A DNA stretch of 35,582 nucleotides, from assembly GCA_025357875.1 (NCBI GenBank), contig JANYLK010000054.1, positions 1 to 35,582 on the forward strand. Reading direction: 5' to 3'. Shown here piece after piece: positions 1 through 7,815 of the stretch. Position 1 is the stretch's first letter; every line of letters starts with the position of its first letter. The position numbers and the translations under genes were made by a program. The notes below the pieces were generated by a model that worked only from the letters and a program-made list of their open reading frames with translations, had not been told where the DNA came from and ran no database searches. The DNA comes from Granulicella sp. Lineage in GTDB: Bacteria > Acidobacteriota > Terriglobia > Terriglobales > Acidobacteriaceae.

Positions 1-1
1 C

Positions 2-829
2 ATCGCCGGCATCATCGGCGGCCCCGTCTCCGGCTACATCATGCACGCCCTCGCCAGCCGCCACGGCATTGCCGGATGGCAATGGCTCTTCATCCTCGAA
101 GCCATCCCCGCAGTCATCCTCGGCGTCATCGTCTTCTTCTCCTTCGACGATCGCGTCGCCAACGCGAAGTGGCTCACCCCCGAAGAGAAGTCGATCGTCG
201 CCGCCGATATCATCGAAGAAGCCCGCGCGAAAACCCTCCAGACCATCCTTTCCGTCTTCACCAGCCCACGCGTCTGGCTTATGTCCTCCATCTACTTCGG
301 CATCGAGATGGGGTCCTACGCAATCGGCTTCTGGCTCCCCACCATCATCCGCGAAACCGGCGTCAAAGACGCCTTCCAGATCGGACTGCGCACCATCGTC
401 CCCTACAGCCTCGCGCTGATTTTCATGGTCCTCGTCAGCCGCCACTCCGACCGAACCCGCGAACGCCGGTGGCACCTCATCATTCCCTGCATCATCGCCG
501 CCATCGGCTTCGTCCTATGCACCCAGGGAGCAACCAGCGCAGTCCTCGCGATGATCGGAATGAACATGGCCGTAGTTGGAGTAGTTACCGCAGTCCCCAT
601 GTTCTGGGCGCTCCCAACATCCTTCCTCGGTGGAGCAGCCGCAGCAGCCGGCATCGCCCTGGTGAATTGCACTGGCAACCTTGGAGGGTTCTTCAGCCCC
701 ACCATCATCGGCATTCTCAAGACCCACACCGGCACCCTCAATTCCGGCCTTCTCCTCATCGCCGCATGCATGCTGGCCTCCGTGATCCTGATCTTCACCC
801 TGGTCCCCGCAAAGCTGGTCAACCGATGA
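2..829 (+). CDS. MFS transporter, sugar-acid (ACS-type), 5' truncated
   Basis: The reading frame is open from base 2 and continues into a start lying outside the window, so this is the C-terminal part of the protein (275 residues seen). It has repeated hydrophobic segments separated by charged loops, with a cytoplasmic loop motif SDRTRERRWH near residue 145 of the visible part, typical of the anion:cation symporter branch of the major facilitator superfamily (tartrate, glucarate and hexuronate transporters). Only the last 7-8 membrane helices are present. It stands directly upstream of an aldonate dehydratase, so the likely cargo is a sugar acid; this is inference from context. The substrate cannot be read from the fragment. 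Confidence 0.85.
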   Translation: MAGIIGGPVSGYIMHALASRHGIAGWQWLFILEAIPAVILGVIVFFSFDDRVANAKWLTPEEKSIVAADIIEEARAKTLQTILSVFTSPRVWLMSSIYFGIEMGSYAIGFWLPTIIRETGVKDAFQIGLRTIVPYSLALIFMVLVSRHSDRTRERRWHLIIPCIIAAIGFVLCTQGATSAVLAMIGMNMAVVGVVTAVPMFWALPTSFLGGAAAAAGIALVNCTGNLGGFFSPTIIGILKTHTGTLNSGLLLIAACMLASVILIFTLVPAKLVNR

Positions 830-851
830 GTGTGTCGTCATTCCCCCATCC

Positions 852-893
852 ACGTCGTCATTCTGACTCGAAGAGTCAGAATCTCCGTAGTTG
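852..893. repeat. REP-like palindromic hairpin
   Basis: Perfect 10-base inverted repeat, arms at 860-869 and 873-882 around a 3-base GAA loop, between the transporter and the dehydratase. No T-run follows, so it is not a classical intrinsic terminator. The flanking GTCGTCATTC is also present at 834-843, giving a short direct repeat. The look (GTCATTCTGA followed by a stem and ATCT) resembles dispersed REP-like elements common between genes in bacterial genomes, but only this copy is visible here. Confidence 0.55.
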
Positions 894-936
894 TTCTTAG
901 CCCACCAACCGAAGTCCCGGACGCAGCCACAACACG

Positions 937-2691
937 ATGACCACCAAACCCAAACCCGAAACCGGCCTCCACAAAGGCCTCACCAGCTACGGCGACACCG
1001 CCTTCTCCCTCTTCCTGCGCAAAGCTTTCATCAAGGCTGCTGGCTACTCCGACGACGCACTCTCGCGCCCCATTGTCGGCATCACCAACACCCACAGCGA
1101 CTACAACCCATGCCACGGAAACGTCCCGGACCTCATCGACTCGGTCAAGCGCGGAGTCCTCCTCGCCGGTGCCCTGCCCATGGTCTTTCCCACCATCTCC
1201 ATCGCCGAAAGCTTCGCCCATCCCACCTCGATGTTCCTCCGCAACCTCATGGCGATGGACACCGAAGAGATGATCCGCTCCCAGCCCATGGACTCAGTCG
1301 TCGTCATCGGCGGCTGCGACAAAACTCTCCCCGCGCAACTCATGGCCATCGCCAGCGTAGACCTCCCCGCCATCGTTTTACCCACCGGCCCCATGCTCGT
1401 CGGCAACTATAAAGGAGAAGTCCTCGGCGCATGCACCGATTGCCGCCGCTTCTGGGCGCAGCACCGAGCCGGCACCATAGACGTTGCTGAAACCGAACTC
1501 ATCAGCGGCCGTCTCTGTCCCTCGGTCGGAACCTGCAGCGTCATGGGCACAGCCAGTACCATGGCCTGCATCGTCGAAGCCCTCGGCCTCGCATTGCCCT
1601 TATCCGCCGCCGCTCCCGCCGTCCACGCCGATCGCCGCCGCATCGCAGAAGCCACCGGCAAGCGAGCGGCCGAAATTGCGATCTCCGCCACCCCCACACC
1701 ATGCGCCCTCATTACCGCAGCGTCCATCCGAAACGCCAGCATTATCCTGCAAGCCATCGGCGGATCAACCAACGCCCTCATCCATCTCATTGCAATCGCC
1801 AATCGCGCCGGCGTTCCCTTCGACCTCAAAGCCTTCGACCAACTCAGCCGCGAAGTCCCCGTCCTCCTTAATCTCAAACCCTCCGGCGCGCACTACATGG
1901 AGCACTTCCACCACGCCGGAGGCCTGCCCGCCCTCCTCCGCGAACTAGCCCCGCTTCTGGACACCACCGCCCCCACTATCGCGGGCCAAACCATCGCCGA
2001 AATCATCGCCGACGCCGAGTACGTTTCCAACCAGGATGTAATCCGCACCCTCGCCTCGCCGCTCAAACAAGAAGGCGCCATGGCCATCCTCCATGGCAAC
2101 CTCGCCCCAGACTCCGCGGTCATAAAACACTCCGCCGCCTCACCTCATCTCCTGCAACACACCGGCCGCGCCGTAGTTTTCGACGGAATCGAAGACATGG
2201 CTGCGCGCATCGACTCGCCCGACCTCGACGTCAACCCCGACGACGTCCTCGTCCTCCGCAACGCTGGCCCCAAGGGCGCGCCCGGCATGCCCGAGGCTGG
2301 CTATCTCCCCATCCCCCTCAAGCTCGCCCGCCAAGGCGTCAAAGACATGGTCCGCATCTCCGACGCCCGTATGAGCGGCACCGCCTTCGGCACCATCGTC
2401 CTCCACATTGCACCTGAAGCGGCCATCGGAGGCCCACTCGCTATCGTCCGCACCGGCGACAACATTGCCCTCGATGTAGAAGCCCGCGGCATCGATCTCC
2501 TCATCGAACCCTCCGAACTTGCCCGCCGCTTAGCCGCCTGGCAAGCCTCGCCACCGCACCGCGAAATCCCAACCCGTGGCTACGCCCGCCTCTTCGAAGA
2601 TCACGTCCTCCAGGCCGACCAGGGCTGCGACTTCGACTTCCTCCTCCGCGATGGCCGCGTCAAGCCAGACCCCAGCACCGCCTCCGACTAG
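937..2691 (+). CDS. IlvD/Edd-family aldonate dehydratase (L-arabinonate/D-xylonate dehydratase type)
   Basis: A 584-residue cytosolic dehydratase of the IlvD/Edd family, which removes water from aldonic acids to give 2-keto-3-deoxy acids. The three [2Fe-2S] ligands are at Cys59 (NPCHGN), Cys127 (GGCDKT) and Cys200 (GTCSVMG). The Mg-binding Lys to be carbamylated is Lys129 and the proposed catalytic serine is Ser480 (RMSGTAFG). As I recall them, these are the same positions as in the characterised rhizobial L-arabinonate dehydratase, and the length (about 580) also matches that branch rather than longer dihydroxy-acid dehydratases. A GGSTNA motif is present. The upstream MFS gene and the DHDPS-family gene at 5064 support a sugar-acid route. 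The ATG at 937 has no clear ribosome-binding site. The exact substrate (arabinonate, xylonate, fuconate, galactonate) is not decided by sequence alone. Confidence 0.9.
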   Translation: MTTKPKPETGLHKGLTSYGDTAFSLFLRKAFIKAAGYSDDALSRPIVGITNTHSDYNPCHGNVPDLIDSVKRGVLLAGALPMVFPTISIAESFAHPTSMFLRNLMAMDTEEMIRSQPMDSVVVIGGCDKTLPAQLMAIASVDLPAIVLPTGPMLVGNYKGEVLGACTDCRRFWAQHRAGTIDVAETELISGRLCPSVGTCSVMGTASTMACIVEALGLALPLSAAAPAVHADRRRIAEATGKRAAEIAISATPTPCALITAASIRNASIILQAIGGSTNALIHLIAIANRAGVPFDLKAFDQLSREVPVLLNLKPSGAHYMEHFHHAGGLPALLRELAPLLDTTAPTIAGQTIAEIIADAEYVSNQDVIRTLASPLKQEGAMAILHGNLAPDSAVIKHSAASPHLLQHTGRAVVFDGIEDMAARIDSPDLDVNPDDVLVLRNAGPKGAPGMPEAGYLPIPLKLARQGVKDMVRISDARMSGTAFGTIVLHIAPEAAIGGPLAIVRTGDNIALDVEARGIDLLIEPSELARRLAAWQASPPHREIPTRGYARLFEDHVLQADQGCDFDFLLRDGRVKPDPSTASD

Positions 2692-2760
2692 CCCACAATC
2701 TGGCCGGAATCGAGAACAGCAATAGCGCCAAGTTCCGGGTTTGCATCCCATAAAAGCCTC

Positions 2761-2785
2761 ATGAAAATAAATGAGTAAATTATGA
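2761..2785 (+). promoter_or_regulatory. Two overlapping mini-ORFs leading into the next start codon
   Basis: ATG at 2761 opens a 5-codon frame ending TAA at 2776-2778. ATG at 2771 opens a 4-codon frame ending TGA at 2783-2785, which overlaps the ATG of the main gene at 2782 as ATGA. There is no convincing Shine-Dalgarno in front of 2782, so coupling from a mini-ORF is possible. The arrangement is seen directly; a role is speculation. Confidence 0.3.
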
Positions 2786-3537
2786 GCAAACAAGCCCTGA
2801 AGATATTTGTCCTCTCACTCGCCTGCATCACCTCACCCAGCCTGTCGATAGGTCAGGATGTAGCCACCGAACCCCCAGACGTGATTCTTCAAAGCTCGAT
2901 CCAATCTCCAACTCAAACTGCACGTTCTCCCAGACCCGCCGACTTTAACACCGAGATCTATTACAAGAATAAACTCGAGCTCTCTCTCGAGTCGGGATAC
3001 CTTCCCTTCAACATCCCTTTCGTCTACGACTTCTTCGTAGGCGGCGATTACTCCAAAAATCCGCTTGACTACACTGTGGTTCCAATCTTCCCGTCGCTCC
3101 GCTGGCAAATGGGCAACGTCAGCGGTTCAAAGTTCCTGCGTGGCAACACTGATCTAACCGCCACTGTGTCCGTAACCCTAATTCCCCGCGGCCCTGAAAA
3201 CCACTATGCGGCGTTCGATCTCGGTCTGCGGCGCAACTTCGTCCAGCCCAACTCGAGAGTAGCTCCCTACTTCGAAGCCCGCGTGGGCGCCGGATTCATC
3301 GACGCGCAGGAACCCAACGGCAATTCCTACGCTCAGGGACAGAACTTTACCTTCACACTGATGACCGGCGCTGGTGCGAGGTACAACTTCAACGGCCGCT
3401 ACAGTATGGCACTTGGAGCCACTTACTTTCACGTCTCCAACGCCTATCTCTCCGAGCCAAAGTACGACGACAACGGAATTAATGTCTGGGGTCCTCTCTT
3501 CGGCTTCAACATGCGCCTGGGCAAACCACGAAGATAA
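2782..3537 (+). CDS. PagL-like acyloxyacyl hydrolase / lipid A deacylase family
   Basis: A 251-residue protein with an N-terminal signal peptide (hydrophobic stretch about residues 6-22) and a C-terminal part rich in alternating beta-strand segments, as in a small outer-membrane beta-barrel. The motif HVSNA at residues 217-221 matches the PagL/acyloxyacyl hydrolase signature in which His and Ser are catalytic (His217, Ser219 here). The third PagL residue, a Glu in the following NDGIE segment, aligns with Asn in DNGIN (residues 230-234) here, so activity cannot be taken for granted. The known family role is removal of a 3-O-linked acyl chain from lipid A in the outer membrane. It is separate from the sugar-acid genes in function; co-transcription is uncertain. 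Confidence 0.75.
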   Translation: MSKQALKIFVLSLACITSPSLSIGQDVATEPPDVILQSSIQSPTQTARSPRPADFNTEIYYKNKLELSLESGYLPFNIPFVYDFFVGGDYSKNPLDYTVVPIFPSLRWQMGNVSGSKFLRGNTDLTATVSVTLIPRGPENHYAAFDLGLRRNFVQPNSRVAPYFEARVGAGFIDAQEPNGNSYAQGQNFTFTLMTGAGARYNFNGRYSMALGATYFHVSNAYLSEPKYDDNGINVWGPLFGFNMRLGKPRR

Positions 3538-3590
3538 CTGCGACACTCTCCTGCGGCAACACCGAACCGATTCCTGTTAACATCCTCACC

Positions 3591-4862
3591 ATGCCCACCC
3601 GCCGCAGCTTCCTCTCTCTTGGAGCAATGACCGCCGCTGGCATCGTGACCGTCCCCGACGCCACCTCTGCACAAGCCATCGATGCGCTCAAGCAGATGAA
3701 GCCCCCAGCTAAACCTGTCATCGTCACCCGGGTAACCGGCGATAACACCATCCAGGACGCATACAAGATGCTGCTCGATGGAGCCGACACGCTCTCTGCC
3801 GCCCACCACGTCTGCCTCGGTCGCGAGAATGATCCCACTGACCACAGCGTCGGCATCGGAGGCCTGCCCAACGAGGAAGGCGTCGTCGAACTCGACTCCT
3901 GCTGCATGCATGGGCCTACCCGCTCCGCCGGATCGGTCGGTGGTGTCCAAAACATTAAGAACGTCTGCTTGGTCGCGCGCAAGGTCTTCGAACACACCTC
4001 GCACGTCATGCTGGTCGGCAAAGGGGCAGAGCGCTTCGCCGTCGACCTCGGCTTCCCCAGCGAAAACCTCCTAACCGAAGACGCTCGCAAGGTCTGGATG
4101 CTCTGGAAAGAAGGCAATTCGCAGATGGACTGGTGGGGTCCCGGCATAACCGGCCCGCAATGGAAGGACCCCTACGGGGACCGCCCCGCGCCCAAACCGA
4201 CAATGGATCTGCACGGGCCGACATCGCAACTCCGGCCCGGCACTATCCCGCGTCACCCCACACCAGACTGGGCTGAATTCATTCGCGCCCGCGCCCTCAC
4301 GCTAGCCCGCATGGCCGACGACCTCGACATCCCCGCCGCCAACCGACAGTTCGCCGTCGAGCAGATCCTCTGGCCCTCCACCGGCACCATCCACGTCTCC
4401 GCCATCAATCCCAAGGGCGAAATCTCTGGCGCGACCACCACCTCCGGCCTCGCGTGGAAAATCCCCGGCCGCCTCGGTGATTCGCCAGTCATCGGAGCAG
4501 GCTGCTACACCGATCAGGATATTGGGTCCGCTGGTGCCACTGGTTCTGGCGAAGAGAACATCAAGGTCGCCGGCGCGCACACCATCGTCGAGCTTATGCG
4601 CCAAGGTCTCACACCACACGATGCCGGCATGGAAACCCTGCGCCGCATCGTCCGCAATCACAACGGCGACATGACCAGAATCCGCCTGCTCGACATGGAG
4701 TACTACATCCTTCGCAAAGACGGTGCCTACGCTGGCTGTTCCCTTTGGAGCACAAGCCCAACCGGCAAGCCGCGAGCCTTTGCCGTTCACGACGGCACCT
4801 ACCGCGTAGAGAAGTGTGCCTACCTCTTCGAAGGCTCCTCAATCGCCTGGCCCCCGTTCTAA
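3591..4862 (+). CDS. Tat-exported N4-(beta-N-acetylglucosaminyl)-L-asparaginase family (Ntn hydrolase)
   Basis: A 423-residue precursor beginning with a twin-arginine signal (TRRSFLSLG, residues 3-11, then a hydrophobic stretch to an ASA/AQA site), so the protein should be exported folded. The body matches glycosylasparaginase: GDSPVIGAG, GSGEE and GAHTIVELM blocks lie after the predicted self-cleavage site. The N-terminal nucleophile after autoproteolysis should be Thr266, in the sequence GTIHVS. Classical glycosylasparaginases have Asp before this Thr (HDTI); here it is Gly, as in isoaspartyl peptidase/asparaginase III relatives. The family role is cleavage of the GlcNAc-Asn linkage of glycopeptides, or asparaginase/isoaspartyl peptidase activity. 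An export signal suggests nutrient scavenging. The start has only a weak ribosome-binding site but the Tat motif fixes it. Confidence 0.85.
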   Translation: MPTRRSFLSLGAMTAAGIVTVPDATSAQAIDALKQMKPPAKPVIVTRVTGDNTIQDAYKMLLDGADTLSAAHHVCLGRENDPTDHSVGIGGLPNEEGVVELDSCCMHGPTRSAGSVGGVQNIKNVCLVARKVFEHTSHVMLVGKGAERFAVDLGFPSENLLTEDARKVWMLWKEGNSQMDWWGPGITGPQWKDPYGDRPAPKPTMDLHGPTSQLRPGTIPRHPTPDWAEFIRARALTLARMADDLDIPAANRQFAVEQILWPSTGTIHVSAINPKGEISGATTTSGLAWKIPGRLGDSPVIGAGCYTDQDIGSAGATGSGEENIKVAGAHTIVELMRQGLTPHDAGMETLRRIVRNHNGDMTRIRLLDMEYYILRKDGAYAGCSLWSTSPTGKPRAFAVHDGTYRVEKCAYLFEGSSIAWPPF

Positions 4863-5063
4863 TCCGGGCCCGATAAACCGTGTCCAACCCGGCTCCCCAA
4901 ACCGGATCCAAAATCGGATGCTCCATGTTTGACCGCCTTATCGTCAACCATGGGATTACTCCCTCGCCCTCCGGGTTTACCTCGTGGCGCGTGCCCGGTG
5001 CGGAATGGTTGCCGGGTTGCCAGGCCTCTACCTTGCTATCCTGAACCGGAACGGAGCTACACC

Positions 5064-6056
5064 ATGAAACCGCTCGACCATACCGCCAAGGGCGTCTACT
5101 CCATCGCCGTAACTCCGTTCACGCCCGACGGCGTAGTCGACACCGCCTCTATTGATCGCATGACCGACTTCTATCTCTCCTGCGGAGTCTCGGGCCTCAC
5201 CATCCTCGGCATGATGGGCGAAGCGCCCAAACTCGATCCCGCCGAATCGATCGCCGTAGCCAAACAAGTAGTCCGCCGCGCCAACTTACCAATCATTGTT
5301 GGAGTCTCCGCCCCAGGCTTCGTCGCCATGCGCTCCCTCGCCCGCAGCGTGATGGACGCCGGAGCCGTCGGCGTCATGATCGCCCCGCCATCCGCCCTCC
5401 GTGCCGACGACCAGATCATCAACTACTTCGCGCAGGCCGTCGCCGCCATCGGCCCCGACATCCCGTGGGTTCTCCAGGATTATCCGCTAATCCTCAGCGT
5501 CGTGATGACGCCCAAAGTCATTCGCCAGATCGTCACCGACAACCCATCCTGCGTGATGCTGAAGCACGAAGACTGGCCGGGCCTCGAGAAAATTTCCACG
5601 CTGAGAGCCTTTCAGAGCGACGGATCGCTGCGCCCGATCTCTATCCTCACCGGCAACGGAGGCCTCTTCCTCGACTTCGAGATGGAGCGCGGAGCCGACG
5701 GCGCGATGACCGGCTATGCCTTCCCTGACATGCTAGTAGACGTAGTCAACTTCATGCAGCAAGGCAACCGCGACACCGCACACGACCTCTTCGACGCCCA
5801 CCTTCCTCTCATCCGCTACGAGCAGCAACAAGGCGTTGGCTTGGCCGTTCGCAAATATGTTCTCCAAAAACGCGGAGCCATCGCCCACGACACCCAGCGC
5901 GCACCCGCCGCCTCGCTCACCGCAGCAGCGCGAGCAGAGATCGACTATCTGCTCACCCGTTTGGCCCACCAAGACCCACGCGCCGCCTTCGCTACTTCAG
6001 CCCCAGCAGCCGCGCCGGATTCACCTTCGACATCTGGTCGATCTGGTCCTCAGTGA
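5064..6056 (+). CDS. DHDPS/N-acetylneuraminate-lyase family aldolase or 2-keto-3-deoxy-aldonate dehydratase
   Basis: A 330-residue class I aldolase-fold protein. The frame is open further upstream to 4929, but the ATG at 5064 is preceded by GGAACGGAG and gives the normal family N-terminus. The Schiff-base lysine is Lys167 (MLKHEDWPG) and the conserved tyrosine is Tyr140 (LQDYPL); the substrate-carboxylate loop reads GMMGE (residues 49-53) in place of GTTGE. The KHEDWPG block resembles 2-keto-3-deoxy-L-arabinonate dehydratases, which turn the product of an arabinonate dehydratase into alpha-ketoglutarate semialdehyde. With the dehydratase at 937 this would make two successive steps; no semialdehyde dehydrogenase clearly assigned to this route is in the window. 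A 2-keto-3-deoxy-sugar-acid aldolase is the main alternative. Its 3' end overlaps the opposite gene by 65 bases. Confidence 0.82.
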   Translation: MKPLDHTAKGVYSIAVTPFTPDGVVDTASIDRMTDFYLSCGVSGLTILGMMGEAPKLDPAESIAVAKQVVRRANLPIIVGVSAPGFVAMRSLARSVMDAGAVGVMIAPPSALRADDQIINYFAQAVAAIGPDIPWVLQDYPLILSVVMTPKVIRQIVTDNPSCVMLKHEDWPGLEKISTLRAFQSDGSLRPISILTGNGGLFLDFEMERGADGAMTGYAFPDMLVDVVNFMQQGNRDTAHDLFDAHLPLIRYEQQQGVGLAVRKYVLQKRGAIAHDTQRAPAASLTAAARAEIDYLLTRLAHQDPRAAFATSAPAAAPDSPSTSGRSGPQ

Positions 6057-6891
6057 TGCCCTGCTTCTTCAGGCCGTCGAACAGCATCAGTAGTCCATCC
6101 GGATGCAGAGGGTTCCCCACCTGACCCATATCCGACGAGAGGATGCAGTGCTCCGCCCCCACAGCGCGAATCGCTTTCGCATAATCCGTAAAGTCGAACT
6201 GCTTCGCGCCGCCAATCAGCCCGTTGTAGACGAACTCAATATAAGCACCCAGCTTTGCCGCCTCCTGCATCTGGCCAATTGTCATTGAGGTCGGCGACAA
6301 CATCGCATGAGTCACAACCATCTCTTTCACGCCTTGCGCACGAGCCTCGCGCAGCAATAGCAAGTCGTCCTCCGGAGAGTTGTGTCCAGTCGCCATCACC
6401 AGATCGTAGCGAGATATCACCCCGATCACGTTCTTCGTCTCCGGCAGCAACTCGCCATCGCGCGACACCGCAACGAACGGTCGCCGATCGCCAGACTTCA
6501 TCACCTGCGCCCGCGTGTCGTAAGTCGCCATCCAGACCAGCTTCCCAAGATGACCCGCAGTCAGCGCCATCTTCTCTACCGCAATCGGATTCATCCCGCC
6601 AACACTCAGATTCAAGTCGATCCCGCCAAATACCTGAATTCCCGGAACGACCTTATGCACAAGGTAAGCGACGGAAGCAGTCGGCTCATAGTGATTCTTC
6701 AGCACCATAGCGCGCATCCCTCGACTCTCCGCCAGCTTCGCCAAGTCGATCGCATCAAGACTCCGCGGCACCGAATCCGGAGCCGTATGAACATGGATGT
6801 CAATCACCTTATCAAGCGGCTTCACCTGAGCCTGAGCGCTCAACGCGATCAGCCCAACGCACACTAGCATCGCAACTCGCACGTGTCTCAA
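5992..6891 (-). CDS. Secreted DUF6282-type amidohydrolase-fold protein
   Basis: About 299 residues. An N-terminal export signal ends in LSAQAQ, followed by a TIM-barrel-like protein with metal-site style motifs in the order expected for amidohydrolases: DIHVH, a lysine in VLKNHY, TGHNS, VTHAM and SSDMGQ. These fit the DUF6282 family, whose function is unknown to me. The start is uncertain. A strong GGGGAACGAGG lies 7 bases before a TTG at 6891, giving a good signal peptide; an ATG at 6870 would leave a very short signal and an ATG at 6942 would lack a ribosome-binding site. The gene converges on the aldolase-family gene and shares 65 bases with it. A secreted hydrolase acting on a cyclic amide, lactone or ester is a guess. 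Confidence 0.72.
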   Translation of the reverse strand: MRHVRVAMLVCVGLIALSAQAQVKPLDKVIDIHVHTAPDSVPRSLDAIDLAKLAESRGMRAMVLKNHYEPTASVAYLVHKVVPGIQVFGGIDLNLSVGGMNPIAVEKMALTAGHLGKLVWMATYDTRAQVMKSGDRRPFVAVSRDGELLPETKNVIGVISRYDLVMATGHNSPEDDLLLLREARAQGVKEMVVTHAMLSPTSMTIGQMQEAAKLGAYIEFVYNGLIGGAKQFDFTDYAKAIRAVGAEHCILSSDMGQVGNPLHPDGLLMLFDGLKKQGITEDQIDQMSKVNPARLLGLK

Positions 6892-7053
6892 ACGCAAACC
6901 TCGTTCCCCTTCTCGCAGCTCGCAACCGCAGATTCCTCGCATAGGTAACCCAACGGACCAAGCCGATAACCCGGAATCATACGAGCAGCTTTCGGTTATT
7001 CTAGCGTCGTCCATTGCCAGACCCACGACACGCGCTCGGAGAAACAGACTCCA

Positions 7054-7797
7054 ATGATGGAACATGACATGCAAATCGCAATGCCGGACGGAATCGCTGA
7101 TGCCGTCCTGTTCTCGCCAGATCCGTCGACGCCTTTGCCCGGAGTACTGCACTTCCCAGACATTGCCAGCATCCGCGAGGCACACCGCGCCATGGCCCGC
7201 CGACTCGCCTCCCAAGGCCATGCTGTCCTCATGCCCAATCCGTTCCACCGCACCGCGCGCCCACCCGTGTGGGACTTTCCCCGCAAGATGGGCGATCCCC
7301 GCACCATGCAGCGCTTCGCCGAACTTATCGACCCACTCACCCCAGAAGCGCAGCATCGAGACGCGACCGCCTACGTAAAGTTTCTGACGGCGCAGCCAGC
7401 GGTCCGCACCGGACCAATCGGAGTCGTGGGTTATTGCTTCGGCGGCGCAATGGCGTTGCGAATAGCGGCTGCTTTCCCAGGACTAGTCGCCGCAGCAGCA
7501 TCGTTCCACGGCGGGGGGCTGTACAAGTCGCACGATGCCAACAGCCCACACCTTCTGCTCTCACAGATCACGGCACAACTCTATTTCGGCCACGCCGTCG
7601 ATGACCGCAGCATGACCGCCGAAGACATCGTCAACCTCGAACAGTCGCTCGCCGCGTGGAACGGAAAATACGAAAGCGAAACCTACGTGGGCACCTCGCA
7701 TGGTTGGACCGTCTCCGACAATCCTGCTTTCAAGCCGCCGCAGGCCGAGCGGGCCTTTGCCAAGCTGATCCAGTTGTTCGCGCAAACGCTACTGTAG
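7054..7797 (+). CDS. Dienelactone hydrolase family protein
   Basis: A 247-residue cytosolic alpha/beta hydrolase without signal peptide. The nucleophile elbow GYCFGG places the catalytic cysteine at residue 128, the acid at Asp183 or Asp184 (HAVDD) and the base at His216 (TSHGWTV), the Cys-Asp-His triad of dienelactone hydrolases. The conserved Glu that activates the cysteine in the classical enzyme is replaced in the region HFPDI (residues 33-37). GGAGA at about 7037 precedes the start; Met1, Met2 or Met6 are all possible. It is the first gene of the plus-strand run leading to the alpha-2-macroglobulin and is 18 bases from the next gene, so it may be co-transcribed. The substrate is unknown. 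Confidence 0.88.
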   Translation: MMEHDMQIAMPDGIADAVLFSPDPSTPLPGVLHFPDIASIREAHRAMARRLASQGHAVLMPNPFHRTARPPVWDFPRKMGDPRTMQRFAELIDPLTPEAQHRDATAYVKFLTAQPAVRTGPIGVVGYCFGGAMALRIAAAFPGLVAAAASFHGGGLYKSHDANSPHLLLSQITAQLYFGHAVDDRSMTAEDIVNLEQSLAAWNGKYESETYVGTSHGWTVSDNPAFKPPQAERAFAKLIQLFAQTLL

Positions 7798-7815
7798 TGA
7801 TGCCGAGGTCCGCAC

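Noticed and set aside
69..900. Overlapping open frames rich in Ser, Arg, Pro and His over the transporter gene
   Set aside because: High GC leaves alternative frames open; no family signal, no signal peptide, and they overlap a clear transporter.
4929..5063. In-frame upstream extension of the aldolase-family gene
   Set aside because: The added residues (Pro/Arg-rich) do not fit the family and a good ribosome-binding site stands before the ATG at 5064.
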